Positions 16,489 through 25,071 of a DNA stretch of 64,000 nt are shown in pieces (position 1 is the stretch's first letter; each line of letters begins with the position of its first letter). The position numbers and the translations under genes are program-made. Source of the stretch: Terriglobia bacterium (GTDB lineage Bacteria; Acidobacteriota; Terriglobia; Terriglobales; Acidobacteriaceae); the NCBI GenBank assembly GCA_020073645.1, contig JAIQET010000009.1, positions 1 through 64,000 on the forward strand, written 5' to 3'. The notes under the pieces were generated by a model. That model did no database searches. It was not told where the DNA came from and saw only the letters and a program-made list of their open reading frames with translations.

Positions 16489-18003
16489 ATGTCCATCTGC
16501 TCCCCCAGTTGGGAGAAACAAGAGGTAAGAATCGGCAAGTTGGTAACCAGGACGTTGGCCCTTCTGCTGCTGGGGTTCACGGTGACGGTTGCCAACTCGC
16601 AACAGCCCACGGCTGCGCCGGCTGTGTCTGACGCCCAGGCAGCAGGCCAGCAACCGGCCAGTCAGGGTCCGTCCGCCAACGCACAAACGCCGCCGACGGA
16701 AGCCCAGGGCGCCGCTCCGTTGCGGGTGCTGGTGGGCAAGTCGCTGCTGATCAACACCACCGAACGCCTGAGGCGGGTGTCCGTGACCGATCCGACGGTG
16801 GCGGATGCGATTGTAGTCACGCCCACGCAAATCCTGGTGCATGGGCGCTCGCCGGGCGAGGTCTCACTGCTGATCTGGGATGAGCTGGAACGCTCGCGCA
16901 GCTTCGATCTGCGGGTGGATGTGGACGTCAGCGCGGCGGCGGAAGAGGAAAGAAGCGTTTTCCCCGACGAGCAGATCACGGTGACGCCTTCGCGCTCTGC
17001 CATTGTGCTCTCGGGACACGTGTCCACCGAGGATGTGTCCAAGCGCGCCGGGATGATCGCCGAGGCCTACTCGAAGAACGTAGTGAATGTGCTGACCTTC
17101 GGGCCGGTGGGCGCGCAGGAAGTTCTGCTGGAGGTGAAGTTCGCCGAGGTGGATCGCACGGCCGCCACCCAGCTCGGTATCAACCTGTTTACCTTAGGTG
17201 GGGCCGGCAACTTTGCTACCAGCACCACCGGTCAGTTCGGAGGCTTCTCGGTTACCGCCCCGAGCACCAGTACCAGCACTTCGACTGCGGCGCCGACTGT
17301 AACGAACCCCAATCCCACCCCCATCACGACCACCACGATCACACCGCCTAACGTCAATCTCAGCAATGCCTTGAACCTGTTCCTGTTCCGTCCCGATATC
17401 AATCTTGGGGCAGTCATCCAAGCCTTGCAGCAGAAGAACGTTTTGCAGATCCTGGCCGAGCCGAACCTGATTGCGGTCAACGGCAAAGAGGCCAGTTTTC
17501 TGGCTGGGGGAGAGTTTCCCTTCCCCATAGTCCAGCCGGGACAGGGGTTTACCGCGGTAACTATCTCGTTTAAGGAGTTTGGGGTTAGGCTGAAGTTTAC
17601 GCCCGTGATCATGCCCAATGGGAACATTCATCTGCGGGTGGTGCCGGAGGTGAGCCAACTGGACTTCGCGAACGGAATCACGGTCCAGGGCTTCAACGTG
17701 CCCGCCCTGAGCACGCGGCGCGCCGATACCGAATTTGAGTTGCAGGACGGACAGAGTTTCGTGATCGCCGGCTTGATGGACAATCGCGTCACCAACATCG
17801 TGAACAAGGTCCCCGGGCTGGGAGACATCCCGATCCTGGGAAATTTCTTCAAGAGCAAGAGTGCGCAAAAGAGCAATACCGAGCTGATGGTGCTTTGTAC
17901 GGCGCGTCGAATTTCGCCGAGCCCGGAGAAGCCGGCAACACCGGCGTATCCACAACCGTTCATGGATAAGGAGAAGTTTGACGGCAAGAAACCGTCAAAA
18001 TGA
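16489..18003 (+). CDS. cpaC: Tad secretin (CpaC/RcpA), outer-membrane pilus channel
   Basis: A 504-residue secretin with a signal peptide (RTLALLLLGFTVTVANSQ) after a somewhat long N-region. The N-terminal pilus domain has LLINTTERLRRVSVTDPTVA; a BON-like region follows; the C-terminal secretin domain shows PNLIAVNGKEASFLAGGEFP, VRLKFTPVI and PGLGDIPILGNFFKSK. A Ser/Thr/Pro-rich stretch (about residues 250-280, rich in TSTST and TPITTTT) interrupts the region ahead of the secretin domain; it is probably surface-exposed or flexible and could be a glycosylation site. It forms the outer-membrane pore for the Flp pilus. Confidence 0.93.
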   Translation: MSICSPSWEKQEVRIGKLVTRTLALLLLGFTVTVANSQQPTAAPAVSDAQAAGQQPASQGPSANAQTPPTEAQGAAPLRVLVGKSLLINTTERLRRVSVTDPTVADAIVVTPTQILVHGRSPGEVSLLIWDELERSRSFDLRVDVDVSAAAEEERSVFPDEQITVTPSRSAIVLSGHVSTEDVSKRAGMIAEAYSKNVVNVLTFGPVGAQEVLLEVKFAEVDRTAATQLGINLFTLGGAGNFATSTTGQFGGFSVTAPSTSTSTSTAAPTVTNPNPTPITTTTITPPNVNLSNALNLFLFRPDINLGAVIQALQQKNVLQILAEPNLIAVNGKEASFLAGGEFPFPIVQPGQGFTAVTISFKEFGVRLKFTPVIMPNGNIHLRVVPEVSQLDFANGITVQGFNVPALSTRRADTEFELQDGQSFVIAGLMDNRVTNIVNKVPGLGDIPILGNFFKSKSAQKSNTELMVLCTARRISPSPEKPATPAYPQPFMDKEKFDGKKPSK

Positions 18004-18108
18004 GCGCTCGACGATGAAGAGTTTTGCCAGGCAGCAAGCGGAAAGCGAGTTGGGTTGGATGGGCCAGCGGCGTTGCAGTGGGGAAATGGTGGGGGGCCAA
18101 GCAGGAGC

Positions 18109-19281
18109 ATGCCCGAACTCTCGGTGGTAATCGTCGCCGCGGACGGCGAACAGCGGGCGGTACTTCAGGTGTTGGTAGACGGCACCAGCGTGGCGCGCGC
18201 CGTGCACACGGCTGGAACTTTCCCGGTGGCGGGGACGGATCCGGTGGTGCGCCGAATCCAGAGCGCCAATCCCGATGTAATTCTGGTGGACATTCCGGTG
18301 GACAACGCCGTGACGGCATTGCGCACCATCGAACTGCTGCACCAGGAATTGCCGGATTCGGCGCTGTTCGCCATCGGCGGCATGTCGCAGCCCCATGTCA
18401 TCGTCAATGCCATGCGTTCAGGAGCGCGGGAGTACATCGAACGGCCCACCACTACCACCGATCTTCTGGAAGCGTTCGTTCGTCTGACCGCGGCCCAGCG
18501 CAGGATCCACCGCGAAGGCGCGCGGGGAAAAGTGTTTACGGTGGTGAATGCCAAAGGCGGCAGCGGCGCCACCACCATCGCGGTGAATCTCGCGCTGGCC
18601 TTGCAATCGGCGCATGGCAACGTGGCGCTGGTGGACATCGCTCCCTTGGGCCACGCCTCGCTGCACATGAATCTGAAACCGCTGTTCAGCGTGACCGACG
18701 CCATCCGCAACTTGCACCGGCTGGACAGTTCCCTGCTGGAAAGCTTCATGACGCGGCATGGCGGCGGCTTGCAGTTGCTGGCGGGAACCAGCATTCCTCT
18801 GGCCGTGGAGCCGTCCACTGCCGAGTTCGCCCGTTTGTTCGACATGCTGGTCAGCCACTTCCGTTACGTGGTGGTGGACGCCTCCTCCCGCATGGACGGG
18901 ACTACCCGGCTGGTCTGCAACCTGTCGGAGATGGTGCTGCTGGTGGCGCACGCCGATGTGGCTTCCCTGTGGAGTGCGGCGCGGGTGCAGCAGTACCTGG
19001 GCGAAACCGGAGGACGCGAACGGGTGCGCCTGGTGCTGAACCGCTTCCGTAAAATCCCGGGGTTCAGCGAGTCCGATGCGGAAGCCGCGGCCGGGGTCAA
19101 GTTGCTGTGGAAAGTTCCCAACCAGTATTTTGCGGTGGCCACGGCCATCGATCGGGGGATTCCGCTGATGCACCAGAACCATACCGAGATCGCGCGCTCC
19201 TTTATCGGGTTGGCGGCTCTCCTTACCGAGAACGACGATGAAGTGAAGCGCACGGCCTGGTCTTTGTTCAAGACGGTTTAA
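18109..19281 (+). CDS. tadZ: Tad localisation ATPase TadZ/CpaE
   Basis: ATG 18109 gives 390 residues (a TTG at 18055 is also in frame). The N-terminal receiver-like domain (about residues 1-125) contains VILVDIPV where a response regulator has its phospho-acceptor. It is followed by a ParA/MinD-like ATPase with a deviant Walker A (KGGSGATTIAVNLA) and switch II (VVVDASSRMDG). TadZ proteins place the Tad machinery at the pole or septum. It sits in the conserved slot between secretin and TadA. Confidence 0.9.
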   Translation: MPELSVVIVAADGEQRAVLQVLVDGTSVARAVHTAGTFPVAGTDPVVRRIQSANPDVILVDIPVDNAVTALRTIELLHQELPDSALFAIGGMSQPHVIVNAMRSGAREYIERPTTTTDLLEAFVRLTAAQRRIHREGARGKVFTVVNAKGGSGATTIAVNLALALQSAHGNVALVDIAPLGHASLHMNLKPLFSVTDAIRNLHRLDSSLLESFMTRHGGGLQLLAGTSIPLAVEPSTAEFARLFDMLVSHFRYVVVDASSRMDGTTRLVCNLSEMVLLVAHADVASLWSAARVQQYLGETGGRERVRLVLNRFRKIPGFSESDAEAAAGVKLLWKVPNQYFAVATAIDRGIPLMHQNHTEIARSFIGLAALLTENDDEVKRTAWSLFKTV

Positions 19282-19289
19282 GCTAGCTC

Positions 19290-20585
19290 ATGGCCAATGT
19301 ACAAACTTTCGAACGCAGCGAATACCAGCAGGTAAAGGCGGATCTGCATCGCAAGATCCTCGACCGCCTGGACCTGGAGAAACTGGGCCGCACTCCCAGC
19401 GACACCGCCCGCGAAGAAGTTTTGTTGCTGATTCGCAACACGGTGAACAGCGAAGCCGTGCCCCTCAGCTTCGCGGAACGCGAGCGGCTGGCGCGGGAAA
19501 TCCTGGACGAGATTTTCGGGCTGGGCCCCCTGGAGCCTCTGCTCAAAGATCCGAGCGTCTCCGACATCCTGGTGAACCGCTATGACCGGGTGTATGTGGA
19601 GCGCGGCGGCAAGCTGGAACCGACCGGCCTGAGTTTCAAGGATGACGCGCACCTGATGCAGATCATCGACCGCATCGTCTCGCGGGTGGGACGGCGGGTG
19701 GACGAGTCGTCACCCATGGTGGATGCGCGCCTGATCGACGGCTCCCGCGTGAATGCCATTATTCCCCCGCTGGCGATTGACGGGCCATGCCTGTCCATCC
19801 GGCGCTTTGGGCGCGATCCCATTACCGCGCGCAACATGATCGAGAACAAGACCTTGACCGAACCCATGCTGGAGCTGCTTTCCGCCATGGTCAAGGGGCG
19901 GCTGAATATTCTGATTTCGGGTGGAACCGGCGCCGGTAAAACCACGTTGCTGAACGTGCTCTCCGGATACATTCCGAACTCGGAACGCATCGTGACTATT
20001 GAGGACGCCGCCGAACTGCAATTGAAGCAGGAGCACGTGGTGCGACTGGAGACTCGGCCTCCCAACATTGAAGGCAAGGGCGCGGTACGGCAGCGGCAAC
20101 TGGTAATCAACAGCCTGCGTATGCGCCCCGACCGCATCGTGGTGGGCGAGGTCCGCGGTGAAGAAGCCTTTGACATGTTGCAGGCCATGAACACCGGCCA
20201 CGAGGGCTCGCTGACCACGGTCCACGCCAACTCGCAGCGCGATGCCCTGGCCCGGGTGGAGAATATGTTCTCCATGGCCAACCTCAACATTCCGGAGCGC
20301 GCGGTGCGGCAGCAGATCGCGGCCGCCATTCACGCTGTGGTGCAGATCGCCCGCCTTTCCGACGGCTCGCGCAAGGTGATCACCATTTCGGAGGTGACGG
20401 GAGTGGAAGACGATGTCCTCGCCATGCAGGACATCTTCGTCTTCGAGCGAAAAGGGATTGATGAGAGCGGGAAGGTGAAAGGCACGTTCCACGCCACCGG
20501 GATCCGGCCCAAGTTCGCCGACCGCTTGGCCACGGCGGGGTGCCGGTTGCGTCCTGCGCTGTTTGAATCCAAGATGGAGGTTTAG
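19290..20585 (+). CDS. tadA: Tad secretion ATPase TadA/CpaF
   Basis: A 431-residue VirB11/GspE-family ATPase, 8 bp after tadZ. The N-terminal domain contains [20 protein letters not shown]. The ATPase core has Walker A ([13 protein letters not shown], near residue 210), Asp box ([13 protein letters not shown]), Walker B ([15 protein letters not shown]) and His box ([15 protein letters not shown]). The enzyme powers assembly and probably retraction of the Flp pilus from the cytoplasmic face. Length and motifs are complete. Confidence 0.96.
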   Translation: MANVQTFERSEYQQVKADLHRKILDRLDLEKLGRTPSDTAREEVLLLIRNTVNSEAVPLSFAERERLAREILDEIFGLGPLEPLLKDPSVSDILVNRYDRVYVERGGKLEPTGLSFKDDAHLMQIIDRIVSRVGRRVDESSPMVDARLIDGSRVNAIIPPLAIDGPCLSIRRFGRDPITARNMIENKTLTEPMLELLSAMVKGRLNILISGGTGAGKTTLLNVLSGYIPNSERIVTIEDAAELQLKQEHVVRLETRPPNIEGKGAVRQRQLVINSLRMRPDRIVVGEVRGEEAFDMLQAMNTGHEGSLTTVHANSQRDALARVENMFSMANLNIPERAVRQQIAAAIHAVVQIARLSDGSRKVITISEVTGVEDDVLAMQDIFVFERKGIDESGKVKGTFHATGIRPKFADRLATAGCRLRPALFESKMEV

Positions 20586-20601
20586 CGAGCCCAGCCTTGC
20601 T

Positions 20602-21570
20602 ATGGTAGCTTTCGTCGCCATCACCGTTTTTCTGGTGGTCTCGCTGGGCTTGTTTGCCCTCGGTTCCCTGCTCGACCAGCGCAATGCCCGGGCGCGCCTG
20701 ATCCGCGAACGCCTGGCCACGGCCGAAAAGCCGGCGGAACGCCAGCCTACGGAGGAGTTGGCGCTGCTGCGGGACGAGATGCTGAGCGAGATCCCGGCAC
20801 TGGATATGCTGCTGCGCCGCTCGGTGCGCATTGCCAATCTGCAAACCATGCTGTCGCAGGCGGACCTTGACGTCCGCGCCGGAAACTTTCTTTTCGTGTG
20901 CGCGCTCACCGCCGCCGCGCTCGGCGTGGGTGGATTGCTGGCGACGGGCTCCGGCTTCTTCGCAGGAGTGGCGGCCGTAATCGGGGGACTGATGCCCTAT
21001 TCCTTTGCCTCCTTCCGGCGCAGCCGCCGGTTCCGCACGTTTGAAGAGCTGTTTCCGGAAGCCATCGACACTTTGGCGCGCGCGGTGCGCGCCGGACACG
21101 CCTTTACCACCGCGCTGGAGTTGATCGCCAGCGAGGTCAACGAACCCGTCGCCGGCGAATTTCGCAAGCTGTTTGAAGAACAGAAGTTCGGCATGCCGGT
21201 GCGCGACGCGCTGCTGAACCTCACGGCACGCATGCCCCTAGTGGACGTCAAATTTTTCGTGACGGCGGTCATGCTGCAACGGGAAACCGGTGGCAACCTG
21301 GCGGAGATTCTCGACAACCTCTCCTACCTGATTCGCGAACGCTTCAAGATCATGCGCCAGGTGCGAGTGTACACGGCGCAGGGCCGACTGACGATGATGC
21401 TGCTGATGGGTCTGCCCCCGGTCATCGTGGTGACCATGCTGCTGATGAACCCGGCGTTTATCCGGCCGCTGTTTGCCGACCCCATCGGGCACACCCTGGT
21501 GGTGGTGGGTATCACCCTGCAGACGATTGGCTATTTTGTGATCCGTAAGATTATTCAGATTCAGGTTTAG
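20602..21570 (+). CDS. tadB: Tad inner-membrane platform protein TadB
   Basis: ATG 20602 gives 322 residues. An N-terminal helix, two further helices around the middle and two near the C-terminus flank a GspF-type domain (FEELFPEAIDTLARAVRAGH, FKIMRQVRVYTAQGR). TadB and TadC form the inner-membrane platform that works with TadA. The stop codon is 3 bp before the start of tadC. Confidence 0.93.
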   Translation: MVAFVAITVFLVVSLGLFALGSLLDQRNARARLIRERLATAEKPAERQPTEELALLRDEMLSEIPALDMLLRRSVRIANLQTMLSQADLDVRAGNFLFVCALTAAALGVGGLLATGSGFFAGVAAVIGGLMPYSFASFRRSRRFRTFEELFPEAIDTLARAVRAGHAFTTALELIASEVNEPVAGEFRKLFEEQKFGMPVRDALLNLTARMPLVDVKFFVTAVMLQRETGGNLAEILDNLSYLIRERFKIMRQVRVYTAQGRLTMMLLMGLPPVIVVTMLLMNPAFIRPLFADPIGHTLVVVGITLQTIGYFVIRKIIQIQV

Positions 21571-21573
21571 GGA

Positions 21574-22473
21574 ATGGCGCTGACGCTCACTATCGTGGTG
21601 TTCCTGACTGTGGTCCTGGCGGTGTTCTCCTTTGCGGCCGCGGCCTACGCACCCTCGTCGGTGCTGGGTTCACGCTTGCGGGCGCTGGGCTGGCAGCGCG
21701 CCCAACCCAAGGAGAAGCCGGCATTCAAGGAACGGCTGGAGCAGGCGCTCGACCCCTTGAGCAAAGCGCTGCCGTTGTCCCCTTCGGAGGTATCGCGCAC
21801 CCGCCAGTGGCTCATCCAGGCGGGCTTCCGCGAGCCGCGCCACCTCACCATGTACGTGGGCAGCCGGGTCGCCGTCGCCCTGCTGGCGGTGGCGGTGGCG
21901 GTGGCGATCAGCGGGGTGAGTTCTCCGCTCCTGCTCATCGGCGTAATGGGATTTGGTTTCTTCCTGCCCCGCTTCATGCTGAAGCGCATGATCCGGGACC
22001 GGCAACAACGTATCCGCCTGGCGCTGCCCGATGCCCTGGATCTCACCGTCATCTGCGTGGAAGCCGGGCTGGCGCTGGATCAGGCCATGATGCGGGTAGG
22101 TGAGGACCTGCATCACGCTCATCCTGACCTAAGCGATGAGTTCCACCTGGTGAACCTGGAGATGCGCGCCGGTAAGCCGCGGGCCGAGGCCTTGCGCAAC
22201 CTGGTCGGGCGCACCGGAGTGGACGATATCCGCGCCCTGGTGGGAACCCTGGTCCAGACCGATCGCTTCGGCACCAGTGTGGCCCAGGCGCTGCGCGTGC
22301 ACTCCGATTCGCTGCGCACCGAACGGCGGCAAAGGGCGGAAGAACAGGCTGCCAAGACCACCATCAAGATGGTTATTCCCCTCGTCTTGTTTGTACTGCC
22401 TTCCATTATTTTTGTGACTCTGGGGCCAGCGATTATTCAGCTATACCGCACGCTGCTGCCCGGAGGACGATGA
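21574..22473 (+). CDS. tadC: Tad inner-membrane platform protein TadC
   Basis: A 299-residue GspF/TadC-like protein. It carries LALPDALDLTVICVEAGLAL, the paired VGRTGVDDIRALVGTLVQTD segment and a C-terminal pair of helices (MVIPLVLFVLPSIIFVTLGP). Starts 3 bp after the tadB stop, so the two are certainly co-translated. No tadD-G or prepilin peptidase gene follows, so the locus is a reduced Tad set, with the rest elsewhere or absent. Confidence 0.92.
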   Translation: MALTLTIVVFLTVVLAVFSFAAAAYAPSSVLGSRLRALGWQRAQPKEKPAFKERLEQALDPLSKALPLSPSEVSRTRQWLIQAGFREPRHLTMYVGSRVAVALLAVAVAVAISGVSSPLLLIGVMGFGFFLPRFMLKRMIRDRQQRIRLALPDALDLTVICVEAGLALDQAMMRVGEDLHHAHPDLSDEFHLVNLEMRAGKPRAEALRNLVGRTGVDDIRALVGTLVQTDRFGTSVAQALRVHSDSLRTERRQRAEEQAAKTTIKMVIPLVLFVLPSIIFVTLGPAIIQLYRTLLPGGR

Positions 22474-22510
22474 ACGTTCCCCCGAGAGAGGACCGAACCC
22501 AGGAGTGGTG

Positions 22511-22909
22511 ATGCCCGCAGCGCAATGCGCAGGTTATGCTTTTAACCGGACGCGGCGCGCCTATCTGGCTACCCAGTTGTGCATCGCCGCGACCCACTGG
22601 TCGCGTTTTCGCGGGCTGATGGGCCGGGATGCCGAGAGTTTCCCAGCGGGACAAGGGCTGTGGATTGTGCCTTCGCGTGGGGTCCACACCTTCGCCATGC
22701 GCTTCCCCATTGACGTGGTCTACCTGGATCGTGACAAAGTTGTGGTTCACCTGGAGGAGAATCTGAGGCCGTGGAGCCTTGCCCCGCTGCGGATGCGGGC
22801 GGCCTCAGTGCTCGAATTGCCGCGACAGACGCTGCATGCGACGGGGACCGCGGTGGGCGATGAGATCGAGATTGCCTTAGGAAAGAGGCCGGAGGTCAGC
22901 CACGCGTGA
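22511..22909 (+). CDS. DUF192 domain protein
   Basis: AGGAG at 22501-22505 supports the ATG at 22511, giving 132 residues. The whole protein is one DUF192 domain: SRFRGLMGRD, then GLWIVPSRGVHTFAMRFPID and VVYLDRD, ending in ELPRQTLHATGTAVGDEIEI. The biochemical role of DUF192 is not established. This version has no signal peptide, unlike many exported members. It is 37 bp after tadC and overlaps the next gene by 4 bases, so it is part of the Tad transcription unit by position. Confidence 0.88.
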   Translation: MPAAQCAGYAFNRTRRAYLATQLCIAATHWSRFRGLMGRDAESFPAGQGLWIVPSRGVHTFAMRFPIDVVYLDRDKVVVHLEENLRPWSLAPLRMRAASVLELPRQTLHATGTAVGDEIEIALGKRPEVSHA

Positions 22910-24867
22910 ACGATGCGCCCAATTTACTGGTGGAGTGGTCGTCGCCGTGGCAGGAGTTCCTGACAGCCATCGGGCCGGCTTTGGGGCGCTCTCCGGAGCG
23001 GCTGGCGGGCGAGGCTCCCACCGGGCTGTGGCCCTACCGCGGGATGCTGGCCTCGTGGGTGCTGGAAGCGGCGCTACTGGTAGCGGTGATTGTGCTGCCG
23101 ACAAGGCTGGCCTTCATGCATCCTTACGCCCCGCCGCCGTTGCCCAAGTACGATGTCATTTATTTTTCGGGCGACGAGTTGCCACGAACTCAGGACGTCG
23201 GTGGTGCGCAGGCGGGACGCTCCGGCCGGGCCGGAGGCCGCGAAGGTCACCACCGTACCCAGACCATCCGAGTGGCACGCGGGAACTCACTGCGCGACAA
23301 GATCGTGGACGCCCCCAACCTGAAATTGCCGCGATCCGATGCCGCAGTCGCCAATCTGCTGGCTTACCGGCCAGTCCCTGGGCCGCCCCCGCTGGAAGGC
23401 TTGAAGTCTTCGCTGCGGGCTCCAACCGTGAAACCGTCGGTTGTACCTCCGGCTGCGGAGGTGCAGCGCGACAAGCTGCAGCCCGCGCCCACACTGAATG
23501 CCAGCGTTATTCCACCCGCGCCCGCGCCGCTGCAGCGGAACCTCGCTTCCCTGCGGCTGCCGGGGAATCGCGCGGTGCCGGTGGTTCCTCCGCCGGTTTC
23601 GGCGCCGGAGCAGATCACCAATCTAGATCCCAAGCTGATGTTGCCTGCACCAACGGTCATTGCTCCACCTCCGCAGGTGACGCGCGATATCGCGTCCACC
23701 GGACCGGGCTTTGGTGCGGGTGAATTGCGCAAACAGGTGATCCCTCCACCCGTGCAGCTCGGAATGGCCGAGGCAGAGCACCGTGCCATCGGCGGGATGG
23801 GCAACGGCCTGGGGACTTCGACTGTTGTGCCGCCCCCGGTGCAGGTGGGTAGCGGGGGGTTGTCCCATCAACCGGTGAGTGGGTTGGGCGGCGGCGTTGG
23901 AGCCGTCGTGCCGCCTCCTCCCGCGGTGACGGGTGGCAGCTCACTCGGCGGACGAGGGACTGGAAACCGCGGCGCGGGTCTGGGCGGGCCCCTGGATGTC
24001 GGCGTGGTTAGTGCGCCTCCGAGTCACGGTGGTGGTGTCGCCGGCAACGGAATTGTGGTTTCGAGCCAGCCGGGATCCAAGCTGGGTGTGCCGGGCGGCG
24101 GGGGTGCAGGATCGCTGGCTCTGTCTCCTGCGGGCGGTGACAAACCGGGATTGGGCGGATCGGGCGGCGGCACCGGCATTGGCCGGGGCAATGGTCCCGG
24201 GAGCGGGCTTTCCGGCGAAGGCCCGGGAGCGGGCAAGGAAGGCAGCGGCCGCGGCTCCGACACCATGGCGCGTGGCGGAATTTCTCCGTACCCCGGCCCC
24301 GGCGGCGCGGGCAGCGGAACCAGCGGCAAGCCTGCTGTTCCCGGTGTGTCAGTGAGCGGCGGCAGCAACAACATCGTAATGCTGCCGAGCTTTAGTTCGA
24401 GAGGGAATGAGCCGTCCGTTCCCGGCCGCTCCGCAACCGGCTCCAACCGCCAGGGGCCGGACATCACCATCGTGGCCAGTTCGCGCTCCGGAGGCGCCTT
24501 TAACTTCTATGGCGCGCTCAAGGGCGACAAAGTTTACAGCATCTACATTCCTACAACTTTGGGAACGGCCGTGATGCAGTTTGCCGATCCTACCTCCACC
24601 GCGCATCCTTACGCCGAGGATCTGATTGCGCCGCAACCCATGCGCTCCGATCTGCCCCCGAATCTGACACCCTCGCGGCTGGTGATTGCCTGCATTCTTG
24701 ACCGCGCGGGAGTGATCCGCAATCCGCGCGTGCTGGAATCCGCTGCCCGGGAGATGACCAGCAAAGTGTTGGCTGCCCTGGCCAACTGGAAGTTCCGCCC
24801 GGCGTTTCGCGGCGACGAGCCGGTAGAAGTAAATGCAATTTTGGGGTTTGGGATCGATACGCGGTGA
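22906..24867 (+). CDS. Long Pro/Gly-rich membrane-anchored protein with TonB-like C-terminal domain
   Basis: Starts at GTG 22906, behind GGAGG at 22891, overlapping the DUF192 stop. The 653 residues comprise a cytoplasmic head (1-46), one transmembrane helix (about 47-68, LASWVLEAALLVAVIVLPTR), a very long Pro- then Gly-rich linker (about 130-500) with recurring VVPPPVQVG/VIPPPVQLG-type phrases, and a folded C-terminal domain (about 540-653). The end of that domain (SRLVIACILDRAGVIRNPRV, then LAALANWKFRPAF and EVNAILGF) matches the TonB C-terminal pattern. The topology is that of an energy transducer, but no ExbB/ExbD lies nearby, and the operon context suggests a link to the Tad pilus. Confidence 0.75.
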   Translation: MNDAPNLLVEWSSPWQEFLTAIGPALGRSPERLAGEAPTGLWPYRGMLASWVLEAALLVAVIVLPTRLAFMHPYAPPPLPKYDVIYFSGDELPRTQDVGGAQAGRSGRAGGREGHHRTQTIRVARGNSLRDKIVDAPNLKLPRSDAAVANLLAYRPVPGPPPLEGLKSSLRAPTVKPSVVPPAAEVQRDKLQPAPTLNASVIPPAPAPLQRNLASLRLPGNRAVPVVPPPVSAPEQITNLDPKLMLPAPTVIAPPPQVTRDIASTGPGFGAGELRKQVIPPPVQLGMAEAEHRAIGGMGNGLGTSTVVPPPVQVGSGGLSHQPVSGLGGGVGAVVPPPPAVTGGSSLGGRGTGNRGAGLGGPLDVGVVSAPPSHGGGVAGNGIVVSSQPGSKLGVPGGGGAGSLALSPAGGDKPGLGGSGGGTGIGRGNGPGSGLSGEGPGAGKEGSGRGSDTMARGGISPYPGPGGAGSGTSGKPAVPGVSVSGGSNNIVMLPSFSSRGNEPSVPGRSATGSNRQGPDITIVASSRSGGAFNFYGALKGDKVYSIYIPTTLGTAVMQFADPTSTAHPYAEDLIAPQPMRSDLPPNLTPSRLVIACILDRAGVIRNPRVLESAAREMTSKVLAALANWKFRPAFRGDEPVEVNAILGFGIDTR

Positions 24868-25071
24868 GGGCGGGGTGAGACGCAGGGCCAAAACGCTGCT
24901 GTCAAGGGTGTGATGGATGGATGCTTCCTAGTATCAAGCTTCGCGAAGTAACCCCCACTGTCTAGATGTCCGATTACGATCAGATCGGGCTTTGAGTGCT
25001 AACGCCTGGTTTCGTCAACCATGCCTTTGCGTCTGAGCTGGTTACTTCCGGTTCGCGGTGAGAGTCGAACC

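Noticed and set aside
18024-20909. Long alternative frames over tadZ, tadA and tadB on both strands
   Set aside because: The Tad genes have complete motifs and are tightly spaced; the alternatives are Arg/Gly/His-rich shadows.
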